NCBI RefSeq assembly: GCF_014644555.1 | Contig: NZ_BMKX01000008.1 | Location: 119,027 to 183,026 of the forward strand | DNA from: Glutamicibacter ardleyensis | GTDB taxonomy: Bacteria > Actinomycetota > Actinomycetes > Actinomycetales > Micrococcaceae | Direction of reading: 5' to 3' | Length of the DNA stretch: 64,000 nt | Shown: one piece after another, positions 8,957 to 17,889 of the stretch | Layout: each line of letters starts with the position of its first letter | How positions within the stretch are numbered: the stretch's first letter is position 1 | Notes under the pieces: generated by a model | What the model was told of the DNA's origin: nothing | Database searches by the model: none | The model's input: only the letters and a program-made list of their open reading frames with translations | Made by a program: the position numbers and the translations under genes

Positions 8957-9357
8957 GACTGTGGACGATCGCCGAGGAAAGCCGTTGTTTTCGGAGCAAA
9001 TAACATCACGATAGTCACGGCGGCCACCACAATCGCAGCAATGGCGACGCCGGTAAATGGTCCTTGCATGAATGAGAACGAGAGGATTAGTTGGAAGAGT
9101 TGCCACACGATAATGGGGGCGCGGGTGAAAGCTTTCCCCTTGAAGAAGTTCAGCGAAACACTAACCTGCCAGGCGCCTGCGGCTAGGCACAGCACGAGCA
9201 TGAAAATACGCCCGCCCATATTGAGGTTTCCCTCGTCCGAAAGATGCAAAAGGTAGTTCGCTGCGTAGACCAGAACTGCTATTGCTTCGAGCATCGTTAG
9301 TGCTGCCACAGTTAAAACGCTGGTGGGACGGGGTACCGAAGATTCGTTGTTGCTCAC
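8953..9357 (-). CDS. Small four-helix membrane protein, unknown function
   Basis: A protein of 134 residues starting with GTG. A short polar N-terminus is followed by four predicted membrane helices (about 15-38, 48-68, 80-98 and 103-122). I do not recognise a named family. Similar small proteins are common in Micrococcaceae. Its stop overlaps the end of the FtsK-like gene by 4 bp in a tail-to-tail arrangement, so there is no room for a terminator between them. No ribosome binding site is visible upstream of the GTG, so it may be read from a leaderless transcript. Confidence 0.7.
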   Translation of the reverse strand: MSNNESSVPRPTSVLTVAALTMLEAIAVLVYAANYLLHLSDEGNLNMGGRIFMLVLCLAAGAWQVSVSLNFFKGKAFTRAPIIVWQLFQLILSFSFMQGPFTGVAIAAIVVAAVTIVMLFAPKTTAFLGDRPQS

Positions 9358-9713
9358 GAGACCAATTTTCGTGCAAGTGTCTCAGGAACTCAAACGGGTG
9401 TTGTCCTAGGGAAAGATCAGCTCTGCCTAGCGTTCGTCAGATAGCGCAGAGGGCACCGGAAAGCCATGTGAGAAAGCACTCAGGGATTCAGCCACATTTC
9501 ACTTCCATGACTCTTGTTTACTTTCTCGTAACATGAAAACCTAATGTGGTTGGTTAAATGAACATCTCAGTTCGTACCTGACCGACTCCTCGAAGATGAT
9601 TTCAGTACTCACAACGTAACGCACCTGCTTTTCCAATTCGCAGTTGTTTTCTCTTTGTGACGTTTTCTGGAGGGCCTTCGTTTCCCCAAATATTTCAAGG
9701 AGCATCAATAAGC
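9358..9713. promoter_or_regulatory. Intergenic region upstream of whiB1
   Basis: 356 bp between two divergent genes. No convincing ORF or RNA gene was seen. It must hold the promoters of whiB1 and of the small membrane protein. An AAGGAG at 9697-9702 lies 11 bp before the whiB1 ATG. The long leader is usual for whiB genes, whose promoters are often heavily regulated, but I cannot point to a specific operator. Confidence 0.4.
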
Positions 9714-9962
9714 ATGGATTGGCGTAGCCGCGCGGCGTGTCTGGAAAAGGACCCGGAACTTTTCTTCCCGGTGGGTAACACCGGTCCGGCCCTCTTGCAG
9801 ATCGAAGAGGCCAAAAGCGTATGCCGTCGATGCGACGTCACCGAAACCTGTCTGCAGTGGGCCATCGAGTCCGGACAGGACGCTGGCGTATGGGGCGGTA
9901 TGAGTGAAGATGAGCGTCGTGCCCTAAAGCGTCGTGCTGCTCGGGCTCGTCGCGCTTCTTAG
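9714..9962 (+). CDS. whiB1: WhiB1-type iron-sulfur transcription factor
   Basis: A protein of 82 residues starting MDWRSRAACL. The four cluster-binding cysteines are Cys9, Cys37, Cys40 and Cys46 (CxxC and CxxxxxC spacing). The turn motif GVWGG and a basic C-terminus with RRALKRR follow. Length and sequence match WhiB1, an essential actinobacterial regulator whose [4Fe-4S] cluster reacts with nitric oxide and which binds the housekeeping sigma factor. An upstream in-frame start at 9657 would add 19 residues not found in the family, so the ATG at 9714 is preferred. A hairpin terminator follows at 10011. Confidence 0.95.
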   Translation: MDWRSRAACLEKDPELFFPVGNTGPALLQIEEAKSVCRRCDVTETCLQWAIESGQDAGVWGGMSEDERRALKRRAARARRAS

Positions 9963-10010
9963 AGTAAAAGCTGCACCCGAGGTAGATCTCGCAACCCGGG
10001 ATGCTGTCTG

Positions 10011-10043
10011 AAATCCGCCAGTGGGAATCCTACTGGCGGATTT
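10011..10043 (+). terminator. Intrinsic terminator after whiB1
   Basis: A 12-bp perfect inverted repeat (AAATCCGCCAGT and its complement) with a 9-nt loop, 48 bp after the whiB1 stop, followed by a short T-containing tail. Confidence 0.75.
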
Positions 10044-10118
10044 CGACTTTAACTCGTGAAACACTCAGGCCAGCTGGGTAACCTACACTTAGTATCTGTG
10101 TTCGAAAGGAGCCGTGCA

Positions 10119-10169
10119 GTGTCTCAGACCCTTCAACTGTGCTCCCCTGTGGCAGGAGTTTGTCCTTGA
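10119..10169 (+). CDS. Possible 16-codon leader peptide upstream of pknL
   Basis: GTG at 10119 has an ideal ribosome binding site, AAAGGAG at 10105-10111, 7 bp upstream. It opens a 16-residue frame (MSQTLQLCSPVAGVCP) whose TGA stop overlaps the proposed TTG start of pknL as TTGA. This is the layout of a translational coupling leader. The alternative is that these codons are the true N-terminus of PknL, cut off by a one-base frameshift. The sequence alone cannot decide. Confidence 0.4.
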   Translation: MSQTLQLCSPVAGVCP

Positions 10170-12418
10170 TAACCCCTGAACGACCAGACCAGCTCGTAGG
10201 ACAAGTGCTCGGTCACCGGTACCGGTTAGATACTCTCATCGCTTTAGGTGGAATGTCTCGGGTCTACCGGGCCATGGATCTCAATTTGCACCGTTCGGTG
10301 GCAGTGAAGGTGCTGGACGAAAACTTCGCTAGCGAATCACTCGTTCGCGAACGTTTTGAGTCTGAAGCCATTATCGCCGCGAATATATCTCACCCGAATG
10401 TGGTGTCCATTCGCGATCATGCAATTTCGGGCAGTCACGTGTATCTCGTAATGGAATATGTGCGTGGCCAGAATCTTGCCGAGGTCATCGAAGAACGCGG
10501 ACGTTTCACTCCACGCCAGATGCTCAGCATTCTAGAGCGCATCTGCAGTGGACTTCGCGCGGCTCATCTCGAAGGCATCGTGCATAGAGATATGAAGCCC
10601 GCCAACGTTTTGCTCTCAGACAACGGCGAAATCAAAATCACCGACTTTGGCTTAGCCCGGGCAGCTAGTGCCCATACCCAGTCCGCCACACTGGTTGCGA
10701 CACTTTCCCATGTGTCCCCCGAGCTGGTTTCTGGCGCTCCTTCCGACTCACGTAGCGATATCTACGCAGTGGGCATCATGATCTATCAAATGCTCACCGG
10801 ACAATTGCCCTTCCCCATGACTAATCCGGCAGCCATGATGAAGCATCACCTCGATTCGCCCATGCCAATGCCTTCTAATTTGGTACCAGGGCTGAGTGAA
10901 GATCTGGACGAACTGGTGCGCTATTGCACCGAAAAGGATCCTGAACGGCGTCCCCAAAATGCTGGATTTTTACTTGATGATGTCATCCAGATCCGATCAA
11001 CGTTAACTGACGACGAGCTGGATCTCGATGCCGAGTCCTTAGGTGACGTTTCAGATCTTGCGCCTCTCGCAGCGGCTGCAATGCCGACCACGGTCCAGCA
11101 GCGACTCGATGAGTGGCAGCGTCATCGCGATGAACAACGTCAACCTTGGTGGATGGACGAAGATACCCTCGGCGAAACCGCAGCGACATCGTCCGAAGAT
11201 TACTCTGCCGTGCCAGAGGACGACGCCACCACAGTAATCAGCACCTCCGATGCCACCGAAGTACTGGACCTGCGTGAGGCCCACACCACGACGGTACCCC
11301 GCATGGCCAATGAACACGAAGCCCCGGAGCCCTCGTTTTCCTCGGCCACTGCTGCTTATTCGCGAGAAGACTTGGACCAATTCGAGGATTCAGCTCCCAC
11401 AGCAACCGACCTTGCGGTCCCAACAGTTCAAGACAAAGTATCGGCCCGTGCACTGAAGCAAGAACAAAAGCGGGCGGCCAAGGAATGGCGCAAAACTGCG
11501 CAGGTTCCAACCCACCAGCTGGTGAGACCTAAAACTGGTGGGCGTCGGGCGATGATCACCGTGGTGCTAATCTTCGTCGTTGCCTTAGTCGCTGCCTGCG
11601 CATGGTTCTTCGGCCGTGGCCCGGGAACAATCATTCGTGTCCCGTCGCTCACCGGAATGCTGCAAACTCAGGCAGTCTCCCAGTTTGATAGTCAAGGTGT
11701 CCCGGTACGTGTGAACTCGGTCTACGACGATGAAATCGCCGTCGGCAGAGTTGTGCAGTCCAAGCCAAACACCGGCGAAAGTTTGATGAAATTTCAGGGC
11801 GTCAACCTGCTAGTTTCCCGTGGCCCTGAACTTTTTGAAATTCCTGCACTGCAAGGTTTGAGCCAAACTGAAGCAACTTCCCGCCTCGCCGATAAGGGTT
11901 TGACGAAGGTAAAGACGAGTCAGGAGTATTCATCCTCTGTTGAAGATGGCAAGGTTATTTCCAGCTCTCCTGCCGCGGGTGAAATGGCTAGCCGGAAAAA
12001 CACCATCTCGCTGACTCTCTCCCGTGGCCCGGCCCCAGTCCAGGTGCCGAATGTTCTCGGACTGACCCATGAACAAGCAAAACAGAAATTTAACGATGTA
12101 GGACTGAAACTGGTTGTCGGCGAGAAGCAGTATTCTTCTGATATCGCCCCCGAATTGGTGGTAGCGCAAAGCACGCAGAATCAGACGGTCCCCTACGGCA
12201 GTTCCGTTACGGTGAACCTCTCCAAGGGGCCAGAACTCCTCCAGGTCCCCTCTGTCCTTGGCCAGAGTCTCACGGAAGCCACCGCCACTCTTGAAGCTGC
12301 CGGGTTTACCGTTTCTAATCGATCGATGCTCGGCGGCTTCTCAGATACCGTACGCATGCAAACCCCGCTGAATCAGCAGGCCGAGCGTGGTAGCGAGGTC
12401 AGTCTGTATACGTTCTAG
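10166..12418 (+). CDS. pknL: Membrane Ser/Thr protein kinase with four PASTA domains, PknL-like
   Basis: 750 residues from a TTG at 10166, which has AGGAG 7 bp upstream; a GTG at 10139 would add 9 residues but lacks a good site. The Hanks-type kinase domain (about 15-275) has catalytic Lys48, HRD with Asp142, and DFG with Asp160. An acidic linker of about 180 residues leads to one membrane helix (463-483) and four extracellular PASTA repeats (about 490-750), which bind peptidoglycan fragments or lipid II. The neighbour aroG and the nearby acyltransferase and acyl-CoA ligase match the genomic setting of pknL in M. tuberculosis and corynebacteria. It probably phosphorylates division and envelope targets, and possibly GarA, encoded 13 kb away. 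Confidence 0.88.
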   Translation: MITPERPDQLVGQVLGHRYRLDTLIALGGMSRVYRAMDLNLHRSVAVKVLDENFASESLVRERFESEAIIAANISHPNVVSIRDHAISGSHVYLVMEYVRGQNLAEVIEERGRFTPRQMLSILERICSGLRAAHLEGIVHRDMKPANVLLSDNGEIKITDFGLARAASAHTQSATLVATLSHVSPELVSGAPSDSRSDIYAVGIMIYQMLTGQLPFPMTNPAAMMKHHLDSPMPMPSNLVPGLSEDLDELVRYCTEKDPERRPQNAGFLLDDVIQIRSTLTDDELDLDAESLGDVSDLAPLAAAAMPTTVQQRLDEWQRHRDEQRQPWWMDEDTLGETAATSSEDYSAVPEDDATTVISTSDATEVLDLREAHTTTVPRMANEHEAPEPSFSSATAAYSREDLDQFEDSAPTATDLAVPTVQDKVSARALKQEQKRAAKEWRKTAQVPTHQLVRPKTGGRRAMITVVLIFVVALVAACAWFFGRGPGTIIRVPSLTGMLQTQAVSQFDSQGVPVRVNSVYDDEIAVGRVVQSKPNTGESLMKFQGVNLLVSRGPELFEIPALQGLSQTEATSRLADKGLTKVKTSQEYSSSVEDGKVISSSPAAGEMASRKNTISLTLSRGPAPVQVPNVLGLTHEQAKQKFNDVGLKLVVGEKQYSSDIAPELVVAQSTQNQTVPYGSSVTVNLSKGPELLQVPSVLGQSLTEATATLEAAGFTVSNRSMLGGFSDTVRMQTPLNQQAERGSEVSLYTF

Positions 12419-12438
12419 TTTTTTGGTTTGTGGTAACA

Positions 12439-12481
12439 AAAAATCCTGGCTTCTCTCACTACGAGAGAAGCCAGGATTTTT
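12439..12481. terminator. Bidirectional terminator between pknL and aroG
   Basis: A 19-bp perfect stem (12439-12457 and 12463-12481) with a 5-nt loop. A-runs on one side and T-runs on the other make it work for both converging genes. Confidence 0.9.
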
Positions 12482-12495
12482 GTGCGTTGGACGGG

Positions 12496-13887
12496 TTAGC
12501 GTCGGCCGCGGCTTTGCAGGGCACCAGAAACGAGGAACGCCATTTCCAGTGACTGCTTGTGGTTCAGTCGAGGGTCGCAGACCGACTCGTAGAGATCGTC
12601 GAACTGCTCTTGACGGATCGGATCGGCGCCACCGAGGCACTCTGCTACATCGTCACCGGTCATTTCCACGTGCAAGCCACCCGGGAAGGTGCCAAGCGAA
12701 TCGTGGACTTCGAAGAAGCCGCGGACTTCGTCCATAACATCGTCGAACCTGCGGGTTTTGTAACCGTTTTCGCTGGTGACGGTGTTGCCGTGCATTGGGT
12801 CGGTGACCCAAAGTACCTGCGCACCGGAAGCGGTAACCTTCTCGACCAGGTTTGGCAGCTTCTCGCGAATGTTCTGCGCACCCATGCGGGTAATGAAGGT
12901 CAGGCGTCCTGGCTCGCGGTTCGGATCAAGTTTCTCGATCAATGCCAGCGCGTCTTCTGGCTTGGTATTCGGACCAAGCTTCACGCCAATTGGGTTGCGT
13001 ACGCGCGACAGGAAGTCCACGTGTGCGTGATCCAGCTGACGGGTACGCTCACCGATCCACAGGAAGTGTCCCGAGGTGTCATATGGCTGCCCGGTACGTG
13101 AATCAGTTCGCGTTAGTGCGCGTTCGTAATCCAGCAACAATGCTTCGTGGGAAGCAAAGAACTCGGTACGCTTCAGTGCTTCGAAGTCGGCTCCGCAGGC
13201 ATCCATAAAACGGATCGCCGAGTCGATTTCTCCGGCAAGCTGCTCGTAAGCCGAGTGTGCTGGGTTCGCCATGAAACCTGCGTTCCACGAGTGAACGCTG
13301 CGCAGGTCAGCGAAACCGCCCTGGGTGAACGCACGAATCAAGTTCAGCGTCGCCGAGGAGGTGTTGTAAGCCTGCACCAGACGCTTAGGATCGTGAGCAC
13401 GGGTCTCTGGAGTGAAGTCATAACCGTTGACGATGTCGCCGCGGAATGCCGGCAGAGTCACGCCGTCTCGGGTCTCATCGTTAGAAGAACGTGGCTTGGC
13501 AAATTGCCCAGCCATGCGTCCCATCTTGATGACCGGCATCGAAGCGCCATAGGTCAGCACAACAGCCATCTGCAAAATCGTTTTCACACGCGAAGAGATC
13601 TTGTCTGCGGTCGCTCCGTCAAAGGTTTCGGCGCAGTCGCCACCCTGAAGGAGGAAGGCTTTGCCCTGTGCCGCGGCTGCAAGACGTTCACGCAAAATGT
13701 CCACTTCACCAGCAAAAACCAGTGGCGGACGTGAACCCAGTTCGGAAATTGAAGCGCTATAGTCCGGGTGCTCACGCCAGGTGGGCTGTTGGGCAATAGG
13801 CAGATCACGCCACGCATCAAGTTGAGGGTCGGTGGCGGGGCCGGCTACAGAGGAGCCAGGCAATGGGGTTCGGTTTTCTTCGCTCAC
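12496..13887 (-). CDS. aroG: Class II 3-deoxy-D-arabino-heptulosonate-7-phosphate synthase
   Basis: 463 residues from the GTG at 13887; the longer frame from 13953 adds residues unlike the family. It condenses phosphoenolpyruvate and erythrose 4-phosphate, the first step of the shikimate pathway. Class II marks are QGGDCAE (metal Cys), RMAGQFAKPRSS, and WVTDPMHGNT near the C-terminus. Length fits actinobacterial AroG (about 460). In mycobacteria this enzyme partners chorismate mutase; none lies nearby. It converges with pknL across a shared terminator. Confidence 0.95.
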   Translation of the reverse strand: MSEENRTPLPGSSVAGPATDPQLDAWRDLPIAQQPTWREHPDYSASISELGSRPPLVFAGEVDILRERLAAAAQGKAFLLQGGDCAETFDGATADKISSRVKTILQMAVVLTYGASMPVIKMGRMAGQFAKPRSSNDETRDGVTLPAFRGDIVNGYDFTPETRAHDPKRLVQAYNTSSATLNLIRAFTQGGFADLRSVHSWNAGFMANPAHSAYEQLAGEIDSAIRFMDACGADFEALKRTEFFASHEALLLDYERALTRTDSRTGQPYDTSGHFLWIGERTRQLDHAHVDFLSRVRNPIGVKLGPNTKPEDALALIEKLDPNREPGRLTFITRMGAQNIREKLPNLVEKVTASGAQVLWVTDPMHGNTVTSENGYKTRRFDDVMDEVRGFFEVHDSLGTFPGGLHVEMTGDDVAECLGGADPIRQEQFDDLYESVCDPRLNHKQSLEMAFLVSGALQSRGRR

Positions 13888-13983
13888 CCTAAAGATTCTA
13901 CGTGTGAGAGCCTCAAAGCACCGCGATGAATGTAACAACTGGGCGTAACACACCGAATCTGGACACTGCCGAGCATCTCTGTA

Positions 13984-14658
13984 CTAGCTATTTTTAGTTT
14001 TTTTCGGAGCGTATACGTCTACGTAGTTCTGACCGGAGAGCTCGTTGATGGCCTTGCGAATATCATCGGCCACCAGGCGCAAGATCTGCGGGTCATCAGC
14101 TTGGCCAGCGTACTGGCTGAAATCCAAGGGGGTTCCCAGATGTATGCCGATCCGCCCAGGTTTGGGGATCCCTCGCCCAATGGGCTGGACTTTGTCGGTA
14201 CCGATCATAGCGATAGGGATAACGGGCGCACCGGATTCAATGGCTAGTTTTGCGACACCAAGTTTGGCGCGGTAAAGCCGACCGTCTGGCGAACGTGTTC
14301 CTTCTGGGTAGATACCCAGTAACTTGCCTTCTTTTAATGCGCGGTTGGCGCTAGCTAGCGCTGCCGCTGAACCTTTACCGCCGGAACGGTCCATCGGCAG
14401 CTGATTAATGTTGCGGAAGAACCACGCGACCAATCGTCCTTTGGGTCCTTTGCCTTTAAAATAATCGTCCTTGGCCAAAAAGATCACCGGGCGTTCGAGG
14501 CTGGCCGGTAGGAATACCGAATCACTTACCGAGAGGTGGTTTGAGGCAAGAATCGCCGCGCCCTGTACGGGAATGTTGTCGATACCTTGAAGATCGATCT
14601 TGAAAAAGATACGCAACAAGGGCCGAACCGCGAACCGTTTGAGAAAGTCGTAGAGCAC
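13984..14658 (-). CDS. 1-acyl-sn-glycerol-3-phosphate acyltransferase family protein
   Basis: 224 residues with the acyltransferase motifs NHLSVSDS (HX4D, catalytic His and Asp), FLAKDDYF, and YPEGTRS for glycerol-phosphate binding. It likely transfers an acyl chain to lysophosphatidic acid to make phosphatidic acid at the inner membrane face. The start is GTG at 14658 with AAGGA about 11 bp upstream. It resembles Rv2182c-type proteins, which also lie near aroG and pknL. It is divergent from the hydrolase gene, and lies 97 bp upstream of aroG in the same direction, so the two may be co-transcribed. Confidence 0.9.
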   Translation of the reverse strand: MLYDFLKRFAVRPLLRIFFKIDLQGIDNIPVQGAAILASNHLSVSDSVFLPASLERPVIFLAKDDYFKGKGPKGRLVAWFFRNINQLPMDRSGGKGSAAALASANRALKEGKLLGIYPEGTRSPDGRLYRAKLGVAKLAIESGAPVIPIAMIGTDKVQPIGRGIPKPGRIGIHLGTPLDFSQYAGQADDPQILRLVADDIRKAINELSGQNYVDVYAPKKTKNS

Positions 14659-14784
14659 GGGGTGGCATTCCTTCGTTTTGTCTTCGAACGTTTATGCGTG
14701 GGTTCGCTGCTGCGTGCGTTGATTCCACTCCATACAATTGTGCACTACGCTCGACTATGAACCGTTAAATTATTAGGGGTGCAC

Positions 14785-15543
14785 ATGATGAAAGACGCTA
14801 CTTCGATCTCAGGGACCACGTCGGACGTGGATTTTGCTGTGCTGTTAATCCATGGCTTTACCGGCTCCACTACAGCTATGCGCCCCTGGGCTGACTCCCT
14901 AGAAGAGCAGGGTGTGCCCACCAGCGTTCCGATACTTCCCGGTCATGAAACCCACTGGCAAGACATGATTGGACGTCCTTATCACCAGTGGATCCAACGC
15001 ACCGAAGATGCCTACGATGAACTCGCAGCAACACATCGAAGAGTTTTTGTCGCCGGCCTGTCCATGGGTGGCGCTTTGGCGTTACACCTTGCCACACGCA
15101 GAAACGTCGCTGGTGTGTCATTGGTTAATCCCGGATTGGTCATCGATTCACAGGTGGCACCTTACGCGGGATATTTGCGCCGAGTCGTTCGTTCGGTCGC
15201 TCCAATCAGCAATGACATTGCGCTGCCAGGAGCCGATGAAAATGCCTATCCTCGCACGCCGGTAGCCGCCGTACAAGAGTTGTATAAGCTCTTCGCACAA
15301 ACCCGTGCCCGACTTCCCTTGGTGGGCGCACCGGTTCAATTATTTCGTTCCGCTGTGGACAACGTCGTTTCGGATGCATCCGTACACGAATTGCTCAAAG
15401 GACTGGAGCCGGGAATTCTTCGCGAACGTATCGCGTTGTCACGCAGTAGGCACGTGGCGACGTTGGATTATGATGCGCCGAAAATTTTCAAAGAATCACT
15501 GCGTTTTTTCACCGATGTGACAGCGCGGGAAGAGGCTAAGTGA
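14785..15543 (+). CDS. Alpha/beta hydrolase, carboxylesterase or monoacylglycerol lipase type
   Basis: About 252 residues from ATG 14785; a GTG at 14779 is also in frame, and AGGGG at 14775 serves either the ATG at 14785 or the one at 14788. The oxyanion strand reads LLIHGFTGS, the nucleophile elbow is GLSMGG, and SRHVATLDYD near the C-terminus supplies the catalytic His. This is the Est30/YvaK-like carboxylesterase fold. A location next to an acyltransferase and an acyl-CoA ligase suggests lipid turnover. The stop overlaps the next gene's GTG (GTGA). Confidence 0.85.
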   Translation: MMKDATSISGTTSDVDFAVLLIHGFTGSTTAMRPWADSLEEQGVPTSVPILPGHETHWQDMIGRPYHQWIQRTEDAYDELAATHRRVFVAGLSMGGALALHLATRRNVAGVSLVNPGLVIDSQVAPYAGYLRRVVRSVAPISNDIALPGADENAYPRTPVAAVQELYKLFAQTRARLPLVGAPVQLFRSAVDNVVSDASVHELLKGLEPGILRERIALSRSRHVATLDYDAPKIFKESLRFFTDVTAREEAK

Positions 15544-15971
15544 ATCCGGCAGAGCAAGAGCCATCAAACACCGAAGATCCCCGCTGGGATGAGTTGGTGG
15601 ACAACTTTAGAAACCTAGAGGTCCCCGCTCCGCGTGAGCCGAGCGCAGAAGAGCGCGCTGCCGAATTAGCAAAATTGTTTAATACCGGACCGCTGGCACG
15701 CGGTCCGCGTGATTACGTGGCCGATGAAACACCGGAAGAGTTCATTCCCGAAGAACCTGCCGCCATAGGCAGCGGCGACCCGATGCTCAACCTAGCGTGG
15801 GTTGGCGCCGTGGGCGGTCCCTTTGGACTGCTTTTTTGTGTAATCTTCTTTCGAAGCGCTCCAGGCTTTATTTATCTTGGCCTAGCGGCCGCCGCGATCA
15901 TCGGTATTTTTTACTTGCTGCGAAGACTTCCGACTCAGCGAGATCCGGGAGATGATGGGGCTAAGGTCTAA
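15540..15971 (+). CDS. Conserved-type membrane protein of unknown function, coupled to the hydrolase
   Basis: 143 residues: an acidic, proline-rich cytoplasmic part (1-85) followed by two membrane helices (about 88-108 and 110-128) and a short charged tail. Its GTG start overlaps the hydrolase stop by 4 bp, so the two are translated together. I do not recognise a family. Two-helix tails after a charged domain are frequent in Micrococcaceae hypothetical proteins. Confidence 0.75.
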   Translation: MNPAEQEPSNTEDPRWDELVDNFRNLEVPAPREPSAEERAAELAKLFNTGPLARGPRDYVADETPEEFIPEEPAAIGSGDPMLNLAWVGAVGGPFGLLFCVIFFRSAPGFIYLGLAAAAIIGIFYLLRRLPTQRDPGDDGAKV

Positions 15972-16077
15972 CCAACTTGGAACACTTCCATAGCTACGTT
16001 ACTATCAAGTAATATAGATGTGACACAGCTTACGTATTGTCATAGCCCGAACACTTAGCACAGGAGATGAGTACCAG

Positions 16078-17889
16078 ATGCGCGAATACAGCTCGCCACT
16101 TCGCATCCACTCGCCGGAAAATTCGAACATTACCGATCTGCTCCTAAGGCATGCTAATTCAGCAGCCAATCCGGCGCTCTTCTCGGTACCCGCTGCTAAT
16201 GGGGATTGGCAGGACATCACCGCTTCACAGTTTGCCGCCGATGTCTCGGCAATCGCACGTGGATTTATCGCTTCGGGTATTGAGCAAGGTTCGCGCATCG
16301 GCCTAATGGCGCGCACTCGCTACGAATGGACACTAGTTGACTTCGCAATCTGGTACGCCGGTTGCATCACCGTACCGATCTATGAAACTTCCTCCCCCAG
16401 CCAGGTTGCCTGGATCATTGCCGACTCTGGCGCCCGCGCGGTGGTAGTGGAATCTGCCAAACATGAAAATGTTGTCCGTCAGGCGGCCCATCAAGAATCC
16501 TTAGACGAGCTGGACGAGGTGTGGCAATTTGACGCTGGCCTTGATGAGCTGCGCGAGCTCGGGAAAAACGTGAGCGATGAGCAACTCGAAGCGCGTCGAT
16601 CCGCGGCTACGCTCAATGACGTAGCCACGGTAATTTATACTTCCGGGACTACCGGACGCCCCAAGGGCTGCGAATTGACCCACGGCAACTTCGTTGAGCT
16701 TTCTGACAACGCTGCCGCGGAACTTCCTGAATGTGTCTACCCCGGCGCAGCGACCATCATGTTCCTGCCACTAGCGCACATCTTCGCCCGCTATATCTCG
16801 ATACTGGCCGTTTCCGTTGGCTGCCGTGTCGGCCATACCCCAGACGTCAAAAACCTGCTGCCTGACCTCCAGTCATTTCAACCAAGCTTCATTCTCGCCG
16901 TACCCCGTGTGTTCGAAAAGGTATACAACTCAGCCATGCTGAAGGCCGAAGACGGCGGTAAGGGCAAGATCTTCCACGCTGGTGTTGACGTCGCAGTTGC
17001 TTATTCTCGCGCGCTGGAGAACGGCAATGTTCCACTAGTACTCAAAGCCAAGCACAAACTCTTTGATGTGTTGCTCTATAACAAGTTGCGCACCGCTATG
17101 GGTGGAAAAATTCGCTATGCAGTCTCCGGCGGCGCTCCCCTGGGCCAGCGTCTAGGACACTTCTTTAACGGAATTGGCGTGACAATTCTCGAAGGTTACG
17201 GCCTGACCGAAACCACAGCTCCAATCAGCGTAAACACCCCCGGCAAGATCAAGATCGGCACCGTCGGTCGCCCATTGCCTGGCAACGCAGTCCGTATTGC
17301 AGAAGACGGCGAGATCCTGACCAAGGGTATTTGCGTGATGCGCGGTTACCACAACCGGCCAGATCTCGAAGCAGAAACGTTCACCGATGGCTGGTTCCGT
17401 ACCGGTGACGTTGGAGAGCTCGATTCTGACGGGTTCTTGAAAATCACCGGCCGTAAGAAGGAAATTATCGTTACCGCCAGCGGTAAGAACGTTATTCCAG
17501 CATTGCTCGAAGATCAGATTCGTGCCGACGCATTAGTTTCACAGTGCGTCGTCCTAGGTGACGGTCGCCCGTTCATCTCGGCACTAGTCACGCTAGACGC
17601 CGAGTCGCTACCGGGCTGGCTGGAACGCAACCAGTTAGATAAGTCATTGACTATCGAACAAGCTGGAGAACTCGACGTGGTCAAGACTCATATTCAGTCG
17701 CTGGTCGACAAAGCGAACAAATCTGTGAGCCGCGCCGAAGCGATCAAGGCGTTCCGCATTGTGCCCACGGATTTCACCGAGACCTCCGGTCATTTGACCC
17801 CTTCGATGAAGATCAAGCGTGCTGTGGTGTTCAAGGACTACGAACAGGTCATTGACGAAATCTATTCGGCAGCCAAGCCAGTCGCATAG
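16078..17889 (+). CDS. Long-chain fatty acid-CoA ligase (FadD15-like)
   Basis: 603 residues of the AMP-forming adenylate superfamily. The P-loop motif is YTSGTTGRPKG, followed by GYGLTETTAP, the hinge region GWFRTGDVGELD and ITGRKKEII. The enzyme activates fatty acids to acyl-CoA through an acyl-AMP. The best relatives are FadD15-like proteins, also near aroG and plsC genes in other actinobacteria. The ATG at 16078 has AGGAG 11 bp upstream. The 3' end overlaps a converging gene by 28 bp. Confidence 0.9.
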   Translation: MREYSSPLRIHSPENSNITDLLLRHANSAANPALFSVPAANGDWQDITASQFAADVSAIARGFIASGIEQGSRIGLMARTRYEWTLVDFAIWYAGCITVPIYETSSPSQVAWIIADSGARAVVVESAKHENVVRQAAHQESLDELDEVWQFDAGLDELRELGKNVSDEQLEARRSAATLNDVATVIYTSGTTGRPKGCELTHGNFVELSDNAAAELPECVYPGAATIMFLPLAHIFARYISILAVSVGCRVGHTPDVKNLLPDLQSFQPSFILAVPRVFEKVYNSAMLKAEDGGKGKIFHAGVDVAVAYSRALENGNVPLVLKAKHKLFDVLLYNKLRTAMGGKIRYAVSGGAPLGQRLGHFFNGIGVTILEGYGLTETTAPISVNTPGKIKIGTVGRPLPGNAVRIAEDGEILTKGICVMRGYHNRPDLEAETFTDGWFRTGDVGELDSDGFLKITGRKKEIIVTASGKNVIPALLEDQIRADALVSQCVVLGDGRPFISALVTLDAESLPGWLERNQLDKSLTIEQAGELDVVKTHIQSLVDKANKSVSRAEAIKAFRIVPTDFTETSGHLTPSMKIKRAVVFKDYEQVIDEIYSAAKPVA

